DNA from: Candidatus Woesearchaeota archaeon
GTDB lineage: Archaea; Nanoarchaeota; Nanoarchaeia; Woesearchaeales; GW2011-AR4
Assembly (NCBI GenBank): GCA_023259315.1
Contig: JAHFQL010000001.1
Coordinates: 1-33,771 of the forward strand
Reading direction: 5' to 3'
DNA length: 33,771 nucleotides
Shown: positions 22,212-31,428 of the stretch, piece after piece
Layout: each line of letters starts with the position of its first letter
How positions within the stretch are numbered: position 1 is the stretch's first letter
Made by a program: the position numbers and the translations under genes
Notes under the pieces: generated by a model
Told to the model about the DNA's origin: nothing
The model's database searches: none
The model's input: only the letters and a program-made list of their open reading frames with translations

Positions 22212-24161
22212 TTACTTTACCCTATTTTCTCCAAGAACTTTCACAACATTTGGGTCGAGTAGGGTTGTTGTGTTTCCGTAATCCGTTCCGCCCTCCGCAA
22301 TTACTTTTAGAATCCTTCTCATAATCTTGCCGCTTCTCGTCTTTGGCAAATCATCGGCAAACTGAATCTTGTCTGGCTTTGCTATGGGCCCGATTGTTTT
22401 GGAAACATGATTCCGCAATTCTTCCTTTAATTCATCGCTTTTATTAAATCCATTTTTTAAAATTACAAATGCATAAATCGCTTGGCCTTTTATTTCATGC
22501 GGGTAAGGCACAACAGCTGCTTCTGCCACTGATTTATGGCTGACCAGGGAACTTTCAACTTCTGCAGAGCCGATTCTATGGCCTGCCACTTTTATAACAT
22601 CATCGCTCCTGCCCATGATCCAGAAATATCCGTCTTCATCAATTTTTGCAGTATCACCTGTCAGGTAAACCCCGAATTTTTCAAAGTAAGTGTGCCTGTA
22701 TTTTTCTGGATTGCCCCAAACTGTCCTTAGCATGCCTGGCCAGGGATTTTTAATTACCAGATAGCCGCCCTCATTCACATTTGCTTTGCTTCCATCTTCC
22801 CTTAAAATTTCAGGAATAATCCCAAAAAACGGCTTTGTGGCAGAGCCAGGCTTAAGCGGAGTCGCGCCCGGCAGCGGAGTTATTAATATCCCTCCAGTTT
22901 CTGTCTGCCACCAGGTATCAACAATTGGGCATTTCTCCTTTCCAATTACATTATGGTACCAAATCCACGCTTCTGGGTTTATGGGCTCACCCACAGTTCC
23001 AAGAAGCCTCAGACTTTTTAAATTGCACCTATCAGGCCACTTATCACCCTCTTTTGCAAGTGCCCTTATCGCAGTTGGCGCTGTGTAAAAAATTGTGGCT
23101 TTATGTTTTTCAATTATTCTCCAGAATCTGTCTGGGTTTGGATATGTGGGGGAGCCTTCATACATGACAATAGTGGCTGCATTTGACAAAGGCCCATAAA
23201 CAATGTAAGAATGCCCAGTTATCCATCCAATGTCTGCTGTGCAGAAATAAATATCATCGTCTTTGGCGTCAAAGATATATTTAAAAGTCTGGTTTACAAA
23301 TAATAAGTAGCCTGCTTGGGTATGCAAAACACCTTTTGGCTTGCCTGTTGTCCCAGATGTGTAAAGTATAAATAAAGACTCTTCAGAATGCAGACTTTGT
23401 GGCTCACAAAAATCATTAATGTCGCTTTCATTTATAAGGCCATTCCACCAAAAATCCCGGTTTTGCTGCATATTAACTTGATTGTTTGCCCTCTTTACGA
23501 CAATCACATTTTTAATGGTTGGGCATTCTTTCAAGGCAACATCTGCGTTGTCTTTTAATCCAATAATTTTCCCGTTTCTGAAACTTCCATCTGCTGTAAT
23601 CAGCAATTCCGCTTGGGAATCCTGAATCCTGTCCTTCAATGCATCAGAACTGAACCCGGCAAAAACAACTGAGTGAATCGCACCAATTCTTGCGCAAGCA
23701 AGCATTGCAATAGGCAGTTCAGGAATCATTGGCAAATATATCTCAACAATATGGCCTTTTTGCACATTTTTTTTCTTTAGAACATTGGCAAATCTGCAAA
23801 CTTCCCTTAACAGCTGCTCGTAAGTATAAGTTTTTGTTTCTCCAGACTCGGATTCCCAAATATAAGCAATTTTTCTTCCTTTTCCTGCCCTTATAATTCT
23901 GTCAATGCAATTGTAGCAAACGTTCAAATAGCCGCCTTCAAACCATTTGAAAAAGCCCATGTCATTTCTCAGGACAATGTCCCATTTCTTGAACCAATCA
24001 AGTTGGTTTGCCAACTCTGCCCAGAATGCCTCTGGATTATCAATGGATTTTTTATATATCTTAGTGTATTGCTGTATATTTTTAATATTGGCCTTTCTGC
24101 TGAACTCGTGCGAAGGGTAGAAAACTCTATGCTCTTTGAGAATTGAATCAATATAAGACAT
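22212..24161 (-). CDS. acs: Acetyl-CoA synthetase, AMP-forming
   Basis: A 649-residue protein, the canonical Acs length. All adenylation motifs are present: YTSGTTGKPKGVLHT, DTWWQTETGG, YLTGDTAKIDEDGYFW, GRSDDVIKVAGHRIG and the catalytic-lysine region KTRSGKIMRR near the C-terminus. It turns acetate, ATP and CoA into acetyl-CoA, AMP and pyrophosphate. The KTRSGKI lysine is acetylation-controlled in many organisms. The gene has its own GAGGTG Shine-Dalgarno (24166-24171) four bases before the ATG. High similarity to bacterial-type Acs leaves open a horizontal origin. Confidence 0.97.
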   Translation of the reverse strand: MSYIDSILKEHRVFYPSHEFSRKANIKNIQQYTKIYKKSIDNPEAFWAELANQLDWFKKWDIVLRNDMGFFKWFEGGYLNVCYNCIDRIIRAGKGRKIAYIWESESGETKTYTYEQLLREVCRFANVLKKKNVQKGHIVEIYLPMIPELPIAMLACARIGAIHSVVFAGFSSDALKDRIQDSQAELLITADGSFRNGKIIGLKDNADVALKECPTIKNVIVVKRANNQVNMQQNRDFWWNGLINESDINDFCEPQSLHSEESLFILYTSGTTGKPKGVLHTQAGYLLFVNQTFKYIFDAKDDDIYFCTADIGWITGHSYIVYGPLSNAATIVMYEGSPTYPNPDRFWRIIEKHKATIFYTAPTAIRALAKEGDKWPDRCNLKSLRLLGTVGEPINPEAWIWYHNVIGKEKCPIVDTWWQTETGGILITPLPGATPLKPGSATKPFFGIIPEILREDGSKANVNEGGYLVIKNPWPGMLRTVWGNPEKYRHTYFEKFGVYLTGDTAKIDEDGYFWIMGRSDDVIKVAGHRIGSAEVESSLVSHKSVAEAAVVPYPHEIKGQAIYAFVILKNGFNKSDELKEELRNHVSKTIGPIAKPDKIQFADDLPKTRSGKIMRRILKVIAEGGTDYGNTTTLLDPNVVKVLGENRVK

Positions 24162-24206
24162 TACGCACCTCTTTTTAAAATTTAAAAAATATCTCTATTT
24201 TTATAA

Positions 24207-25625
24207 TTATCGGTCAGGATTTTCTAATACTATTATATTGACTTTATTTACTGTTTGTTCTACAAATTCTTCAATTAAGCCTTGGGTATGGCCTTTGCCA
24301 AACACTACAATACCTATTTTTTGGTTATGATCCTGCATTTCTGAAAGCATCTTCTTAACTGCTAAATGGGCTCTCAAGTCTAGCACATAATAATCATACA
24401 ACGACCTGTTTTTAGGCTTAGAATTCATAAGCAATGGCAGGAATTTTCTTGCTTTTGGTTCGCAAGCTTTGAGATTATCGTCATTAAATTTAATAACAAA
24501 AAAACCAAAATATAATTCTGAATATATACTATCGATTGTCTCCAGATAACTTATAAACTTAGAATTAATGGAATCAATTGTGGCTAGCTTGTTTAATGCA
24601 ATCTGGTTTTTTATCCTGAGTTCATCATACTTTTTGGCAAATCCTGCGCGGTTTTCATCAGTCATCCCTTGTTTTCGGATAGTGTCAAAATCTGCATTCC
24701 ACTTTTTAATTGCATCATTAGATTTTTGTGCTTCTTTTAATGCCTGCTCATGAGTTGGCAACCCGGTGCTGCTGTAAATATATGCCAGGCATTTCTGGTC
24801 TATCTTATATAAAATGAGAGCACGATTTTCTAAACTTGCTTGAGGGTTAATTTTTTCATGCGCATTGTGAACATATCTAAACATTTTCTCTATATCTTCT
24901 TTGGGTACATTTAATTCTTTGAATATCTTCCTTATACTCTCGGCTATATCAGATAATTTGTCATATAGTTCAGACAATTGAGCAATCGACATGTATCTTT
25001 GCGCATTTTCGTCTTCTAAACCTATGACATTATAATTTTTATTTTTAATTAAAACTTCTATTAATATGTCCTCCCCATTAAGTACGCGTATCCCTCTTTT
25101 TTTATCAACATCATATCCTGCCCAGCCCTCTATGCCAACAAAATTTAGGCCAAAATTCCTGCGCAATAATTCCAATTTAACGTACTCTTTAGTCCATCCT
25201 TCGTCAGCAGCTCTTCCGCCATGTATGTCTTCAATAATAATTATAATTGGAGAATCAGGAGTTTGCGGCATAAATGATATACTTGCAGGATTTAATTGCG
25301 GTATTTTTGAAATTCCCTCATAAAGTTTTCTTACGTCAATATTTTCTTGTGCAAAAGATTTAGCCCCAAAAGCAGCAACCCCAGCTGCAGCCATCCCACC
25401 TATTTTCAGAAAACCTCGTCTTGATATTCTAACTCTTTCTTCTTTCAAAGAGTTGACAACTCTATTTAATACCTCAACTTCAATAGAAAAAATCTGTGTT
25501 TTTGTTCGGAATACTTCATCATTTCTTATTTTATCAATTAATGCAGCAAGGAATTTATGTTCACCCAACTTACCTTCTAAAAAACCTATGGCAAAATCAT
25601 ATTTGAACAATTCTTGCACGTTCAT
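24207..25625 (-). CDS. Tat-signal protein with TraB/TIKI-like motifs
   Basis: A 472-residue protein. A twin-arginine signal (SRRGFLK at residues 68-74, then a hydrophobic GGMAAAGVAAFGA and AFAQ-like cleavage site) lies unusually far in, after 67 residues of well-formed sequence. A TTG at codon 60 would give a normal-length signal peptide. The exported part has EDIHGG (132-137), GIEGW (164-168) and a C-terminal FGKGHTQGL (443-449). This spacing of GxxH/Glu/GxxH-like motifs resembles the TraB/PrgY/TIKI/EreA/ChaN superfamily of metal-dependent hydrolases; the match is by motif only. It starts 23 bases behind aPelota, on the same strand. Confidence 0.6.
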   Translation of the reverse strand: MNVQELFKYDFAIGFLEGKLGEHKFLAALIDKIRNDEVFRTKTQIFSIEVEVLNRVVNSLKEERVRISRRGFLKIGGMAAAGVAAFGAKSFAQENIDVRKLYEGISKIPQLNPASISFMPQTPDSPIIIIIEDIHGGRAADEGWTKEYVKLELLRRNFGLNFVGIEGWAGYDVDKKRGIRVLNGEDILIEVLIKNKNYNVIGLEDENAQRYMSIAQLSELYDKLSDIAESIRKIFKELNVPKEDIEKMFRYVHNAHEKINPQASLENRALILYKIDQKCLAYIYSSTGLPTHEQALKEAQKSNDAIKKWNADFDTIRKQGMTDENRAGFAKKYDELRIKNQIALNKLATIDSINSKFISYLETIDSIYSELYFGFFVIKFNDDNLKACEPKARKFLPLLMNSKPKNRSLYDYYVLDLRAHLAVKKMLSEMQDHNQKIGIVVFGKGHTQGLIEEFVEQTVNKVNIIVLENPDR

Positions 25626-25648
25626 TTTAATAATTATGTATACAATTT

Positions 25649-26713
25649 TTAATATTTTATCTTAAATCTCAATATCGCTCCAATTCCCCCCAGCCCGTCC
25701 AATCTTTTCCCAGAGTCATGCTCAGAACTTATAATTTCAACTTCGCCTTTTGTATTGTCAACTGTTTTCATTATGTTTTCTAATTTTTTATAAGTGTTTT
25801 CCAGCCTTGTTTTCTGAATAAGAGAATCAGTAATCAATAAATCCTTAACAGCTCCAATGTTTGCAGCATTCCCAGTTTCATCAATCCCATAAACTGCCAA
25901 GTTATTTTTTGCAATCTCTGTTAATAATTCCTCAACTTTAATAATCTCTTTTGCTGCCCTCTCCTGCTTCAGGGCTTCTCTTACCTCAGGCCTTTTTACT
26001 ACCTCTTCTATGCCATTTTTTGTCGCGCTTGAGCAGGTTGCAAGAATTATTTTTTGCTTCAATTCATTGTCTTTTAACTCTTTCATCATGTCCTCTTTCC
26101 AAAATGCCGGCGAGCCCAATATTACTTGTTTTATCTTGTGCCTTTCAACACATTCATTCATCTTGTTAATTATTGTCAAGTAGAAATTCTCCTTTTTTGT
26201 ATTCTCTTCCCTTTTTTTTTGAACATCGCCATGAATATGGGACAAAATCTCATAGCCATATTTTTTAAATAATGCGAAATAAGCTTCCTCCCGGTCATGC
26301 ACTACTATAAGAATAGAGGATTTCTTTTCAGAGCAAGATTCTTTTAACTTATCAACTTGGTACTTCAGCCACTGCTCTTTTATTATTGTTATTGAAGTAT
26401 TCTCATCCACATTGAAAGTATGGTGCTCCCCCAATGGTATGTCCTCGGGCGCTTCTTTAATTACGCCTGAAACCCTGAGTACGTTCGAATATTTGCTGAA
26501 CTCAACCTTTTCCACTTGAATCTTCAAGAAAACCGGCTTTTTTGTTGCATCCTTTGATTTTTCAGTATCAGACTGGGACTTGATTTTCCTAAAGGTCTTG
26601 CCTTGAATTGTGTCCTTTGGCTCAATAATTGTGCTTAGGTACCACAGATCATCCAGATTTTGGGTCAATACTTTGGCTTCCCTTTTTTTTAAGTTAGAAT
26701 ATAATAATTTCAT
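25649..26713 (-). CDS. pelA: aPelota (Dom34), ribosome rescue factor
   Basis: From ATG 26713, 354 residues; six residues of upstream frame from 26731 are not needed. An N-terminal Sm-like domain begins with MKLLYSNLKKREAKVL. Middle and C-terminal eRF1-like domains follow, closing with the family hallmark EHDSGKRLDGLGGIGAILRF. There is no GGQ, as expected. With aABCE1 and aEF1-alpha it splits ribosomes stalled on broken or structured mRNA. A TATA box at 26734-26744 predicts a leaderless start. It is followed by the Tat-signal protein after 23 bases. Confidence 0.95.
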   Translation of the reverse strand: MKLLYSNLKKREAKVLTQNLDDLWYLSTIIEPKDTIQGKTFRKIKSQSDTEKSKDATKKPVFLKIQVEKVEFSKYSNVLRVSGVIKEAPEDIPLGEHHTFNVDENTSITIIKEQWLKYQVDKLKESCSEKKSSILIVVHDREEAYFALFKKYGYEILSHIHGDVQKKREENTKKENFYLTIINKMNECVERHKIKQVILGSPAFWKEDMMKELKDNELKQKIILATCSSATKNGIEEVVKRPEVREALKQERAAKEIIKVEELLTEIAKNNLAVYGIDETGNAANIGAVKDLLITDSLIQKTRLENTYKKLENIMKTVDNTKGEVEIISSEHDSGKRLDGLGGIGAILRFKIKY

Positions 26714-26733
26714 GATAAATACTAAAATCAAAA

Positions 26734-26744
26734 CCTTTAAATAT
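26734..26744 (-). promoter_or_regulatory. TATA box of the aPelota gene
   Basis: ATATTTAAAGG on the minus strand, 21-31 bases before the ATG at 26713, within the divergent spacer shared with the envelope cluster. Confidence 0.45.
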
Positions 26745-26787
26745 GTTTATGTTAATTTCTTTACATTACTGTAGTTAAAATTATAAA

Positions 26788-27960
26788 ATGATAAAAAAGA
26801 AGTCCCAGTCCGGCATGAATGCTGCAATTTTGGTTGCAATAATTGCTGGCTTGATAATCCTTTACATTATTTTTTTGCCAACATCCCAAAAAGAAAATCT
26901 TCTTGAGAACAAAAACCCTGGTGAAACTGGCTCATCTGAAACTTCGCCAAATGTCCTTTTATCAGTAAACCCTGGTTCTTTGAGCACTTCCAAAGGGTTA
27001 GAAGAGCAAAAGGCCATCCCGGACGCTTTTTTGATTGAGACTACAGCAGCAAAAGAATTAAAAACCATCAACCCATTTATCATAAGGAATGGATGGTTTG
27101 ACAAGAGAACATACAAGGTCGAATTTGATCTTGATGACCCGGAAAATACTGATAATGTCCTATTGTCATTTATCGCCAAAAAAAGGCAGGGCATATTGGC
27201 AATAAAGCTTAATAATCAGGTAATTTTTGAGAATGAACTGACAAGCAGTTCACCAGAGCCGGTCAAGCTGGATAAAAAACAACTGGGTAAAACCAATACA
27301 TTGGAATTCAGCGTTTCTTCTGTAGGCGTAAAATTCTGGACAACAAATGAATATAGTTTTGAGAACACAAAAATAATTGGTGACTTAACAGACACGAGCA
27401 GGCAGGAAAGCAACAATGTTTTTACCATAACGGATTCAGAATTTTCAAGCATGGAAAAGGCTACTTTGAGGTTCATACCAAATTGTGGCAATATAGTGAA
27501 ATTGGGAGCCTTGGATATTTTTGTAAACAACAAAAGGATGTTTTCCTCTGTCCCAGTTTGCGATAACCAATACATGCAGAGCATCCCAAAAAGCGTCTTG
27601 AATGAAGGCGCAAACACTATAGTGTTCAAGACAAACAAAGGCAGCTACAGCGTTGAGCAGGTTAAAATTTCGCTTGATTTCAAATCTCCCAAAATAAGGA
27701 CTTATTTTTTCGAAGTTGATAAAGCGGCATTTAATAGAATAAAGGACGGAAGCAATGTCATGCTCACCATCAAATTCACAGACAGCACAACGCAAAAAAG
27801 AGTAAAACTGGATGTTAACGGCCATCAGGAAACTGTAGAGACAAATAAAGCGGAATTTTTAAAGGACATAGGCAGCAAGGTTTCAGAAGGCAACAATTTT
27901 GTAAGGATTGAGCCCTTGGAAGACGTTGAAGTGGCCGAGTTAAGGATAGTATTGGCATAA
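26788..27960 (+). CDS. Membrane-anchored beta-rich surface protein
   Basis: A 390-residue protein of unknown function. The N-terminus is MIKKKSQSG followed by a hydrophobic helix (residues 11-30, AAILVAIIAGLIILY within it). This resembles class III signal peptides with possible processing after Gly9, or an uncleaved anchor. After a Ser/Pro/Gly-rich linker (33-75), the rest is predicted beta-sandwich repeats (for example TYKVEFDLDDPENTDNVLLSF, ATLRFIPNCGNIVKLGALDI, SKVSEGNNFVRIEPLEDVEV). Two Cys (NCGN and VCDN) may pair. It is the first of four consecutive envelope genes on this strand. Confidence 0.7.
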   Translation: MIKKKSQSGMNAAILVAIIAGLIILYIIFLPTSQKENLLENKNPGETGSSETSPNVLLSVNPGSLSTSKGLEEQKAIPDAFLIETTAAKELKTINPFIIRNGWFDKRTYKVEFDLDDPENTDNVLLSFIAKKRQGILAIKLNNQVIFENELTSSSPEPVKLDKKQLGKTNTLEFSVSSVGVKFWTTNEYSFENTKIIGDLTDTSRQESNNVFTITDSEFSSMEKATLRFIPNCGNIVKLGALDIFVNNKRMFSSVPVCDNQYMQSIPKSVLNEGANTIVFKTNKGSYSVEQVKISLDFKSPKIRTYFFEVDKAAFNRIKDGSNVMLTIKFTDSTTQKRVKLDVNGHQETVETNKAEFLKDIGSKVSEGNNFVRIEPLEDVEVAELRIVLA

Positions 27961-28042
27961 TAATGTTTATTTCATCACTCATATTGTTCAAAAAGAAGAG
28001 GTGGCTTGGGAAGAATTCTTATTTACTTAGTTCCAATTGAAA

Positions 28043-31000
28043 ATGGCAACACAAAATCCGGCATCAAGCGGCGGAATGACGTTTTCTCCTAAATTAACCC
28101 TTAAAACCGGAAAAGAGGTTGATGTAGGAACAATAATGGTCATTTTATTTGCTTATGCTATCTGGATTTATGACTTATCTTCAATCGGCGGCAGGCCATA
28201 TGCAGGATTCAAATTTTCTTCATTTATTTTTACCAATACAAATTGGTTGGCAGTTCTTACTTCATCTGCGGTTTCAGTTTTCTTAATATTTAACATTTTT
28301 AAAAAATTTTTGACAAAAGACAAAAGCTTTATTTTTTCACTGATACTGCTTTATATAATAACCTCTAAATTTGCTATAGCATTCAAAGATTACTTTACAT
28401 CCGGTAAAACTCTTTTTAACACAGCTATTCCAATATGGATTGTCAATGTTATCATCCTTCTGATATTTGTTATAGTTATCATATACTTATTTCAAAAACA
28501 CGGCTATACAGTTGATAGTGGAGAATATATTTCTTATATTATAATGGTCATGACTTATTCTTTTTTCTGGGTGAACTGGAATTGGACTTCAAACCCAAAA
28601 GCAATAATACACATAATCTTTATGTCATTCTACTGCTTGTGGTATCTAGCTTCAATGGAAGACATACCAAAAGAAAGATTATATCTTGCTACATCAGCAT
28701 TCATAATAATAGATTTTTTTGCGTATAGCTATTTTACAGGTGTGTTTGGCTTATCCTTCCCTTACATTGTCTTATTAGTATCTTTTTATGCCAGCATGTT
28801 CACAGAAAGCAAATTTGCAAAATTTAATGGATTTGTTTTGCTGCTTATAGGGGTATTTATTGCAATGGAAGGGACAGTTTATGGGCAAGACAATGGAGTA
28901 AATTTTGAGGAACAGACAGGAACAACATTCAGCAAATTTACCCAATCAGTTTTCAAGCTTTGGGATACGGCCAAAAATAAAGTGGAGCATGGAGTAGAAC
29001 AAAATTTAGATTATGCAACCGGAGGCTATCCGGGGCTTGTGGAAAAAAATCGTTATGAAAGCTTGGGAGTATATTTCTCAAATATAAGGGCAGCAGAGCC
29101 TAAATTCTATACTGACGAAGCTGTTACTGTCTGGGGCACCATAAGGAGCAAAACATACCAGGACATGGTGATTGCAAATTTTGATTGTTATAGGTGGAGA
29201 AATGAAGATACCGCAACAGGTTTAAGGAGAATACCGTCGGATACAAAACGCCCATCAAACCCTTTGCCATTATTTAAGCTTGAGGAAAATGATGTTCAAT
29301 GTACTTTTGCTGCGGACAGCACTAAGGGTTCAATTGAGCCAGGCACAAACACAATCACATTTCGTGCAAATTATAATTTCTTGACAAATGCATATACAAA
29401 AGTTTATTTTATTGATAAAGAAATTTATCGGGGCTTAGTAAGAGAAGAAATTGACCCACTAACAGAATTCGGAATAGTCGACAAAAATCCACAATCAGTC
29501 TTTACCAATGGCCCGGTGGAGATTGGCATGGATGTTGGTGATGCCAATCATTTGATATCAGTAAGCGATAATCCTGCAGTAAATCCAAAACTATTTGTTT
29601 CATTACGCAACAGAAAAGCAATTGAGGACCAAGATAAAAAAATTATACGTACATGGGAGGGCAGAATTAACAAAATAACAGAACTTGTAATATTGGCTCC
29701 GCCTAATGTTTATATTGATACGACAGATCCATTTGCATGCAACAGGCCGTTTAAACCTTTTTCTTTAGCAGACTGCAAAACATCGTGTGACCAAAAAATA
29801 AAAGCACCTTGCGAAAAAGCATGCGTTGCTGACACATCATGTCAAAATGAATGTAAAAAAACTTTTGATAAGTGCAATTCAGAATGTGATGATTTATTCA
29901 AGAGCGAAGCAGGAAATTTACCTTACAATGGATATGCATTAGATGTGGACGCGCTTTATAAAGATGCATACAAGGATGACTACTTAAACATAGAAGATGA
30001 TAGATTCAGGACATTTTCTTGCGAGTTTGAACCAAAAAAAGATGTTCTGGACAAAACACCGATAGCAACAAGGTATTTCAGGGTAAGAGCAAGATACGAT
30101 TACCTGCTTGAAAATTCTGTCGAAGTCAATGTAGAGCAGGCTCCTGGAAAAATTAATTATAAAGTAAGCGGCTATTTAAAATCTTTCTTAAGTGATCCAG
30201 CTATTGCTCCAAAAATAAATCCTTATGGTGCATCAGAATCCCTTATAGCAGCAATTATTTTAGTAGAAAGTAGGGGACGGCATTGCAAAACTGGAAGCTC
30301 ATCTTGTGACAGAGCAGATGTAAAACAAAGCTATGATCTAAGTAGTGTGGGATTAATGCAGATAAACGTACATGATGATCCTAAGCGGCATGGTCATCCG
30401 GAATGGAAAACAGATGCATCAGGAATATGCGGCAATAATCCCGATGGCACGTCAAAGACTGTGTACGATATTGACTGTAACTTTAAGTTAGGAGTTTATA
30501 TCTTAAATGATAATTATAGGCGGCTTGGAGCAGATGGAAAAGAGAGGACTTATGGTCCTTATAATGTTGGTAATTATAGATTTGGACCAGTGAAGTATAA
30601 AGGTTGGGATGCTGCATTGAGAGGTTATAATGGTTGGGGACTCCCATCAATTCCAAATAACTGCAATACTAAAGAATGCTTGGATAGAGTTTTTGATTAT
30701 GTTGGTACAGTCAATAGATTTAAATCAGCCATAGAAAATGGCAATGATTTCAGCCCTGAAATGATAAAATTCCTAAAACAATTTGACCAATTGATTCCGA
30801 AATCAGGAGATGAAGTATATCCACCTACAAACGTCATAGCCGCAGACACAAAAAATATACGAGGAAGCATTACGATAACTTGGATACCTTCAACAATACC
30901 CAATGCAAAATATAAAATCACAAGGACAAATCAGCAAAACACAGGTGATGTGCAGTCATTTGATGATGTTCCATCTACTAAGCTAACTAGCGGTCAATTA

Positions 31001-31405
31001 CAATTCATAGATACAACAAATGTGCAAGATGATGTTATTTATGCTTATGAAATAAAAGCGTATACAGATTTTGGAGAATCAGAAGCCGCAACAACTACTG
31101 GAACATCATTTGAAGATAAAATACAACCACCATCAAGTCCAGTTGCTGAAGACACGCCTGGAAAATCAAAAAGCATTACAATAAGGTGGGTAGCGTCTTC
31201 AACTTCAAATGTGAAATATTACATTTACCGCTACAATCAAGACAGTTCAAATTCAGCTGGCCCATTCGATACTGACAAACTAGAATATATTGATACAAGC
31301 GTTACGGACAATGTTGTATATTATTATAGTATAACTGCAAAAACAGACAGATTTGCATCAAGTTCCATACAAACTGAAACAGTTATGTCAACAGATAAAA
31401 ACTAG
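28043..31405 (+). CDS. Large membrane protein with lytic transglycosylase and FN3 domains
   Basis: The ATG at 28043 gives 1120 residues; an in-frame TTG six bases earlier is less likely. Layout: about nine membrane helices (residues 30-282), a beta-rich exterior region (about 340-560), a cluster of nine Cys (566-615, as in CKTSC, PCEKAC, CQNEC), then an SLT/lysozyme-like domain (about 725-900). Two fibronectin type III-like domains follow (about 926-1022 and 1028-1118). The SLT part shows the catalytic Glu742 in VESRG, GLMQIN at 770-775, CNFKLGVYIL, ALRGYNGWG and a closing FDYV. These match the ordered family-1 transglycosylase motifs. Archaea lack murein, so the target is unknown. Confidence 0.8.
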   Translation: MATQNPASSGGMTFSPKLTLKTGKEVDVGTIMVILFAYAIWIYDLSSIGGRPYAGFKFSSFIFTNTNWLAVLTSSAVSVFLIFNIFKKFLTKDKSFIFSLILLYIITSKFAIAFKDYFTSGKTLFNTAIPIWIVNVIILLIFVIVIIYLFQKHGYTVDSGEYISYIIMVMTYSFFWVNWNWTSNPKAIIHIIFMSFYCLWYLASMEDIPKERLYLATSAFIIIDFFAYSYFTGVFGLSFPYIVLLVSFYASMFTESKFAKFNGFVLLLIGVFIAMEGTVYGQDNGVNFEEQTGTTFSKFTQSVFKLWDTAKNKVEHGVEQNLDYATGGYPGLVEKNRYESLGVYFSNIRAAEPKFYTDEAVTVWGTIRSKTYQDMVIANFDCYRWRNEDTATGLRRIPSDTKRPSNPLPLFKLEENDVQCTFAADSTKGSIEPGTNTITFRANYNFLTNAYTKVYFIDKEIYRGLVREEIDPLTEFGIVDKNPQSVFTNGPVEIGMDVGDANHLISVSDNPAVNPKLFVSLRNRKAIEDQDKKIIRTWEGRINKITELVILAPPNVYIDTTDPFACNRPFKPFSLADCKTSCDQKIKAPCEKACVADTSCQNECKKTFDKCNSECDDLFKSEAGNLPYNGYALDVDALYKDAYKDDYLNIEDDRFRTFSCEFEPKKDVLDKTPIATRYFRVRARYDYLLENSVEVNVEQAPGKINYKVSGYLKSFLSDPAIAPKINPYGASESLIAAIILVESRGRHCKTGSSSCDRADVKQSYDLSSVGLMQINVHDDPKRHGHPEWKTDASGICGNNPDGTSKTVYDIDCNFKLGVYILNDNYRRLGADGKERTYGPYNVGNYRFGPVKYKGWDAALRGYNGWGLPSIPNNCNTKECLDRVFDYVGTVNRFKSAIENGNDFSPEMIKFLKQFDQLIPKSGDEVYPPTNVIAADTKNIRGSITITWIPSTIPNAKYKITRTNQQNTGDVQSFDDVPSTKLTSGQLQFIDTTNVQDDVIYAYEIKAYTDFGESEAATTTGTSFEDKIQPPSSPVAEDTPGKSKSITIRWVASSTSNVKYYIYRYNQDSSNSAGPFDTDKLEYIDTSVTDNVVYYYSITAKTDRFASSSIQTETVMSTDKN

Positions 31406-31428
31406 AATATATTAAAATCATAAATAAA

